This document shows positions 58,855 through 64,000 of a DNA stretch of 64,000 nucleotides, one piece after another. Each line of letters begins with the position of its first letter. The stretch's first letter is position 1. Both the position numbers and the translations under genes were made by a program. The DNA is from Tragulus kanchil (taxonomy: Eukaryota; Chordata; Mammalia; Artiodactyla; Tragulidae), in the NCBI GenBank assembly GCA_022376925.1, contig JAIOJX010000026.1, positions 257,483,330-257,547,329 of the forward strand, read 5' to 3'. Below the pieces are notes generated by a model. That model worked only from the letters and a program-made list of their open reading frames with translations. It had not been told where the DNA came from and did no database searches.

Positions 58855-59290
58855 TCATCCACCAAACGCTTTGGGGTTTGATGGGCCAGCCGGGAGACAG
58901 ATGCCAGGGAAGGCCCTGGTCTGAGTGGCTCCGGCAGCTCACGCCTGGGGCCGCTGGGACACCTACCAGAACAAATCCGGGTGTCATTCGCGTGCACCGC
59001 GGAAAAAAGAAAGGCGGCTTTGCCAATCCGCAAGGCAAGGGAGGCAGCAGCCGGTCAGCTGACGCTGAGAAGGCGAGAGTGTAGGAATGAGAAGAATGTG
59101 CTTGCTCAGAAGATGGGAGCGATAGGGACTCCCCACTCTGACCCCAGCGCTGCGGCACCGGGGGGAAGCCGGCCTCCCCACAGCTGTTGCAGCTCGGGCT
59201 GTCAGCGCGGCGGCCGCTGCCTGCGCCGCCCGGACAGTGAGGCGGTGCTGGGCCCGCTGCGGCAGCTGCTGCTGCCTTGACTGTTGCCCC
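58855..59290. promoter_or_regulatory. CpG island, candidate promoter
   Basis: By eye, each 60-base line from 58921 to 59280 holds about 3-6 CpG dinucleotides, in a GC-rich setting, while the rest of the window is AT-rich and nearly CpG-free outside SINEs and the LTR. CpG islands of this length usually mark unmethylated promoters or first exons. Frames are open on both strands, including 258 codons on the minus strand (58838-59614, with an alanine run encoded by a GCN-rich tract near 59262-59280). GC-rich DNA gives open frames by chance and I recognise no protein in them. Direction of transcription is not clear. An AT-rich tcataaaaata near 59919 could act as a TATA-like element on the plus strand. 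Confidence 0.72.
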
Positions 59291-60180
59291 TGACCCCTCT
59301 GCTGTTTCCTCCTTGATTTTAGCATCAGCTTTTCTTTCCTTTTTTCTTCTTCCCCACTGCTCCTGGCAGTACCTCTTGTAAAAAGCCGAAAATAGCCTCT
59401 GCGTTTGCCAGACAGCTAGGGCGTGCAGAGAGGAGGGTAGGGTGGGGTGCAGGTTTTTAACAAAGCCAGGTTCTTGGGGGCCCCTCTGGTCTTTTCTGCC
59501 CCCTCTCTGGTTAGCATTTTCCTTCCCGCAGCAGCAATGCTTTGTCAGCCTTGGGCCGGGAACCAACTCCCCGAGTAGTCTCCTCCTCCTCTCTGACCTT
59601 CCAGGACGCTTCACCCCTCACCCCTCCAACAAGGGGGAAAATACCCAAGATAGAAGAGGGAAGGGAATCCTCCAAAAAAAACCTTCATCTTTGGCAATCC
59701 ACATTTCACTGGGATTCCTGTAAGAGCAAACGGACCTTTTCAAGTCCTGGGACAATAAAATAAAAATTCGAATAGATGAATATGGCAGGTTGGGGAGCAA
59801 TTAACTAGGAATTTGAAAGAGCTCTTCTGGAGGATTTTTCTAGCCTGTCCATTCACGTTACTTCCCTTTCTAAAATGCTCTTCCCCTCTCTAGGCTAGAA
59901 GCTGGGTATGACTCGGCTCATAAAAATATGTCGCAGCAATTGGAATTTGCCCTTTGACCTTCTCTCTCTCACCACCACTTCGGCTACACACACACACACA
60001 TACTCACACACACAAGCTGCAATTCACTAGCTAGCCATGTTTTCACCAAACAGATGGCTATGTCACCAGAAAAAAACTGCCTTTTTTCACAAGATTAAAC
60101 TTCTAAGATCCAAGGATGGAATCTATTTCCAAGAGGAGCCCAAAGCTTCGTTTTCTCTGGTGCATATGTGAATACTGAGA
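59291..60180. other. Unique flank of the CpG island
   Basis: Moderate GC, pyrimidine-rich patches (59570-59640) and a short (CA) tract at 59989-60015. No repeat family recognised. Confidence 0.5.
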
Positions 60181-60188
60181 GAGTTTGG

Positions 60189-60244
60189 CCTATAGAGAGG
60201 GAGGGAGGGAGGAAGGGAGAGAGGTAGAGAGAGAGAGATGCGCG

Positions 60245-60291
<47 letters not shown>
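60189..60291. repeat. Composite (GGGA/GA)n-(CG)n-(CA)n microsatellite
   Basis: A purine tract of GGGA and GA units (60195-60238) passes into perfectly alternating TGCGCG...CACACA from 60239 to about 60291, about 52 bases. The alternating tract is a strong Z-DNA former by sequence rule. Confidence 0.93.
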
Positions 60292-60293
<2 letters not shown>

Positions 60294-63200
60294 CTCTTGT
60301 TAGTAAATAGCAATCTTTCTTTTAACACCATTCTCTATGAAATTTGTTTTTGTGAGTCAGTTATGGATGATTATATTCAGCAATGAGCATTCAGAAGCAT
60401 ACTTCTTGCAGGGATTTTAGTGACTAGATTTAAAACACAGGTAAGGGGCAGACAAGCTGAGTCTAAAATGCATGAAGAGAATTTTCTAGTTCTTCTAAAA
60501 ACCTGTTCACCTTTCCAAATAATTTTTCCTTGCCTTTGTGCTGTGAAAGCCCCATTACCAGCTATGGAAAAAAAGAGTGCTAAGTGTTTTGTACAATTTC
60601 TTTTTGTGTGTATGAAGCTTGAAAAGCCAAGAAAATGGGCAAAATACTGAATCAGGCCACCAGGGCCAGTTCAAATGCAGAGAGAAACATTTTTACTGCA
60701 TTATTTGAACTATTACGAAATAAAATGCTTTCTTCCTCAGAGCTTGGCAAACTATTAATTTTCCAAAACATGAATACGACTTCTGGTGGAAACACAGAAA
60801 TAATTCAAATGCAGGAATGCACCATTGTACCCTCTCAAATTAACAATGTTCCCTTAGCCCTACCCTACATCCTGAGAATGGTGCAGACTCAAATCACATT
60901 GGGAGGACCTAAAATGCCCAGAAAGTCTTCGAATCTAGAGGTTTGGGAATATAAGGGACAAGTTTAAACACTGTTTTCTCCATGAATGTGGGGACTAGAA
61001 ATGATATATTGAAACACTTTCTGGCAGCTCATTACCAGATGCCTAAGTAATGACTAACTGACAAGTTAAAAAAGAAATTGCCAGACAGGAATTAAGTAGT
61101 TTTTAACATTAAAATAATTATACTCTTCTTTTTGAAACAATCATGTTGCTCCTCTGTGTTTGCACAACATGCCACAAACATTCACATGCTTGAACTCACA
61201 GCCCAGAATTTAAAATAACAGTGCACACTAAACTACTTAGGGTCTTTAATATGTAACTCAGCACCATTTTTCTCAAATCTGTAGAAAAAAGCTCAGATTT
61301 CCCACAGCAATTATTCACATTTGCTAATGCTACCTCTGCTGGGCACAGCATAGATGGTAATTTAACAACATCAGTCTTTAAGTAAAACAGCTCTTTCTCT
61401 ACTGTTTCTATATCATGATTAGAATTTGGGGGGGGGGGTCCTTCTTTTTAAATTCTCCATTTTGTTTGGAGTTTATGGATACAGATAAATCTGCAAAGAA
61501 ACCTGGATACTCTTTCATCACTGGCATTAGTTTAGTGATAGTACTGCCACTTTTATTGAAAGTTGGGCACCAACTGCTGGTTAGAAATATTTTTCATGGA
61601 ATTCTTTGTACTTTAAATAAACTGCTACTTCAAGATCTACCAAGTGTCCCTCATTCATCTTTAAGGCACAGAATCTCATGTACTTTCTGTGAGCTTTGGC
61701 TCTGAAATATCTGTCTCATATTTGCAGTCTCTAGCAATCTCTGAACTCAGTGCAGTTGTATTAATGACTTACAGCAAATTAGGGCAGAAATGTGTGCTTG
61801 GAAGGTTTGTGCTATGATTCATCTTATGTAAAAACAAACAAAATTCATTTTGAAAAAGCAAGCCTATATTAATTTTTCCACTCTTTTTGCCAGAGACCAG
61901 TTTTAAAAGGTTTCTGAGAGGGTTTCACATAATGAACATCACAGAAGGGGGAAAAATTACTGTTCCCTTTGGCATTTCTCCTTTTAAGGTGGCAGAAAAA
62001 TACGCATATGCTTTTCCCATGGAGAGGGAGATAATATGATAACCTTCTGATTATATACATAAGCGGAAACTGATCGGCTTCTCTTGTGGTTCGTTTTTAA
62101 GGGCAAGTTCCAGTTGGATTGTGCTAATGCACATATTCATGAATCTCTCCAAACAGGATTCACGGCTCTCCAGGGAACCCTTGAAGTATGCATCATTGTT
62201 TCAATAAAGTATCTTCATTATAAAACATAGGGACTATAGAAGGTGAATACCATTTGCCTCAGCCTAATATAATCTCTGGTTTGACTTTCCTCTACTCTGA
62301 TTCTTTCCTTCATTTCTTCCTTTTGCCTATCATCTTTTCCTTCCTTTTTCTTTTCTTTTTTTTTTTATTCCTTTCTTGCTGTCTTCTCTTAACAAAAAAG
62401 GAAAAAAATAAACAAACAAAAAAAATCGAATTAAATACGAGACAAAATCAAGGAAAAGATGTGTTTGCTTTCAAAGTCAAACTTTATCTCCTTTTAAAGG
62501 ATATGTAGGTAAGGGTAGCAAGCTTAACTCTAAAATCCAAAAATCTCCTTATTTGTACAAATATTTTATTTGATAAAAAGCAGTTTATGGAAATATTTGG
62601 TCTCTGGGTGCGCATGAGTTTCTTAAAAAAATAAGGCCAAAGGTGGAAGGTATTAAAAAATTAATAAGTAGGCAAACACCATTAAAGCAGGCAAAGGAGA
62701 CACTATGAACAATATAACGGAAAAAGAAAAAAAAAAAAAAACAGGCACACAGATTCCTCATCTCGTTGGCATTATTGTAAAGGGTAAAATATCTTGAACT
62801 GTTCATTCTTTTATTTGTATTTGTATCAAATATAAATCCTAATGTTTCCTCTTTCTTCTCTTTAGAATTATTCCAGAGAACCTGAGATTTTAAGGAGTTC
62901 TACTAATATGTGTGTTACAAAGAGGTCTTTATTACAGAGGACATGAATGGAGGTCTGAGTGAGACTACAAAAGCCCTACACTGCACTCGGGTATAATGGG
63001 GTGCTTTATAGGGAAGGAACACTGTCTTTGGGGTATGAAGGACAGTTTAATACAACATCTACTGCAGGAGAACAAAGGAGTTATGTAGCTCACAAATTAG
63101 GGTATTCACATCCAGATATATTAGTGGTAGAGGATAGAGACTTGGAATTCAGTGTAAAATGATCTTGTCATCCAACAAAGCACACTGTGGAATGTGGCAT

Positions 63201-63620
63201 TCCTTGGATGTAAGTCGTATAGTCATCAAAATAGATTGTACAAGTCACAAATAACTGACACTCGGTGACTCTATAGCGATTAGCTCCCAAAGATAGTAAT
63301 TCTTACCGGCACTAAAAATAAGATGAGACATCTATGATTAAGCAGGAAATGACAAATGCAATTCAAGATACTATATATTCCAGTTGTCTTCATCTCTCAG
63401 TGAAAATTAATTGAGGATAATATTTTTTAAGAGGCATATGGGGCACAGCACATACAATGTGGAGTCCATGATTTATTGTTGCAGCTTAAGTTACCATTTC
63501 AGATGGACAGTCAAACCTCAGATCTCTACTATTTGATATGTCATGAGGTGAGGAAGGGAGACAAGAACAAAAATTCAAGAACTCAGCACCATGTTATAGG
63601 AGCTACTTGTCAAGTGCACA
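60292..63620. other. Unique DNA without recognised repeats
   Basis: No interspersed repeat or gene recognised over 3.3 kb. It contains an 11-G run at 61428-61438, a pyrimidine tract at 62300-62370 and an A-run at 62721-62741. Frames such as 60635-60967 (110 codons) have no recognisable domain. Confidence 0.5.
61428..61438 (+). repeat. G homopolymer (11 G)
   Basis: Uninterrupted run of eleven G. Confidence 0.9.
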
Positions 63621-63629
63621 GGCCAACTA

Positions 63630-64000
63630 TCGTATGCTCCCTCCTCACCATTGAAATTAGCAAGGTCGTGGCTAGTTCTGTGTTGCTAAATCCTCTGGAT
63701 TTACTTTCAATCCTTGATTTACTGTTACTGTTTTACATCTGACATTTGCATTTGATGCTGTTAACCACACACACTCTCATTCCCTCGGCTTCCCCACACT
63801 CAACCTTCATAATTTTACCCCAGGTCCCTTTAGCAACTCTTTTTCACCCTGCTTCTTAGACTCCTTTGTCTAAGCCCACTCCTAAGATTGAGGTATTCCT
63901 CTTAAATCTGTCTTCAATCGTTTGTTCTGACCATTCTAAACCTTCCACTGATACCACCTATTCTTGTGGCTTTGATTATCTGTATAAGGATGAGTCTACC
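63630..64000 (+). mobile_element. L2 LINE fragment (runs off the window)
   Basis: Plus-strand resemblance to the L2 reverse transcriptase region: 'caaggtcgtggctagttctg', 'tgttgctaaatcctctgg', 'catttgcatttgatgctgtt' followed by 'aaccac' (L2 'FDxVDH' region), 'ctctcattccctcggcttcc', 'cctgcttcttagactccttt'. Heavily mutated with frequent stops. Confidence 0.68.

Noticed and set aside
58838..59614. 258-codon minus-strand protein-coding gene
   Set aside because: GC-rich CpG island DNA gives long open frames by chance on both strands; the product is low-complexity (Arg, Ala, Pro, Ser) with no recognised domain. Kept only as part of the CpG island entry.
1..64000. CRISPR array, bacterial operon, phage or integron structure
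   Set aside because: No regular short repeats with spacers, no ribosome-binding-site-led gene runs and no prokaryotic genes; all recognisable elements are mammalian.

Overview
The window comes from a ruminant (artiodactyl) nuclear genome. It is full of BovB (RTE) LINE fragments, Bov-tA type SINEs, tRNA-Glu-derived CHR-type SINEs and artiodactyl L1 pieces, over older mammalian repeats (MIR, L2, L1M, a hAT-Charlie element). The species cannot be named. The L1 3' end and one SINE subfamily differ from the cattle versions I remember, so a lineage away from cattle and sheep is possible (weak inference). I find no convincing host protein-coding exon; the window reads as intergenic or intronic DNA.

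The dominant structure is a chain of about 21 direct duplications. Each has two nearly identical copies of about 1.0-1.19 kb, usually abutting or separated by 0-75 bases, with junctions every 1.8-4.2 kb from the left edge to about 55.86 kb. The last copy ends near 56,925 and the final 7 kb has none. Neighbouring pairs sometimes overlap, giving three copies. The pattern ignores repeat boundaries, and copies are often degraded close to the junctions. It fits contigs joined end to end without trimming their overlaps. True sequence is probably about 41-42 kb, so roughly a third of the window is redundant, and most features between 1 and 57 kb appear two or three times for this reason.

Layout: 1-6.8 kb holds Bov-tA and BovB, including a 1.4 kb BovB reverse transcriptase pseudogene, and a twin-primed (inverted) L1. 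6.8-20.2 kb is AT-rich and repeat-poor with MIRs and one SINE bearing a 14-bp target duplication. 20-31 kb has SINEs, BovB, a deleted hAT element, a U6 snRNA pseudogene fused to an L1 3' end, and an old antisense L1M. 31-40.4 kb has several SINEs in otherwise unrecognised sequence. 40.4-44.4 kb has an old L1 ORF1 remnant followed by a younger L1 with a complete 5' end that stops early in ORF2 yet is flanked by a 17-bp target duplication. 45.3-47.5 kb has a SINE beside a solo LTR of an endogenous retrovirus with 6-bp target duplication. 48.1-48.85 kb is a 5'-truncated L1 with poly-A and 15-bp target duplication. 51.6-56.9 kb has more SINEs. 57-63.6 kb is free of recognised interspersed repeats and contains a CpG island (about 58.86-59.29 kb), the best candidate promoter. 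The right edge enters an L2.

There is no operon-like or defence-like gene set. The items most worth following are the assembly duplications, the 3'-truncated L1, the U6-L1 chimera, the SINE subfamily with a GATGGATGAAAAT-type tail, and the CpG island.
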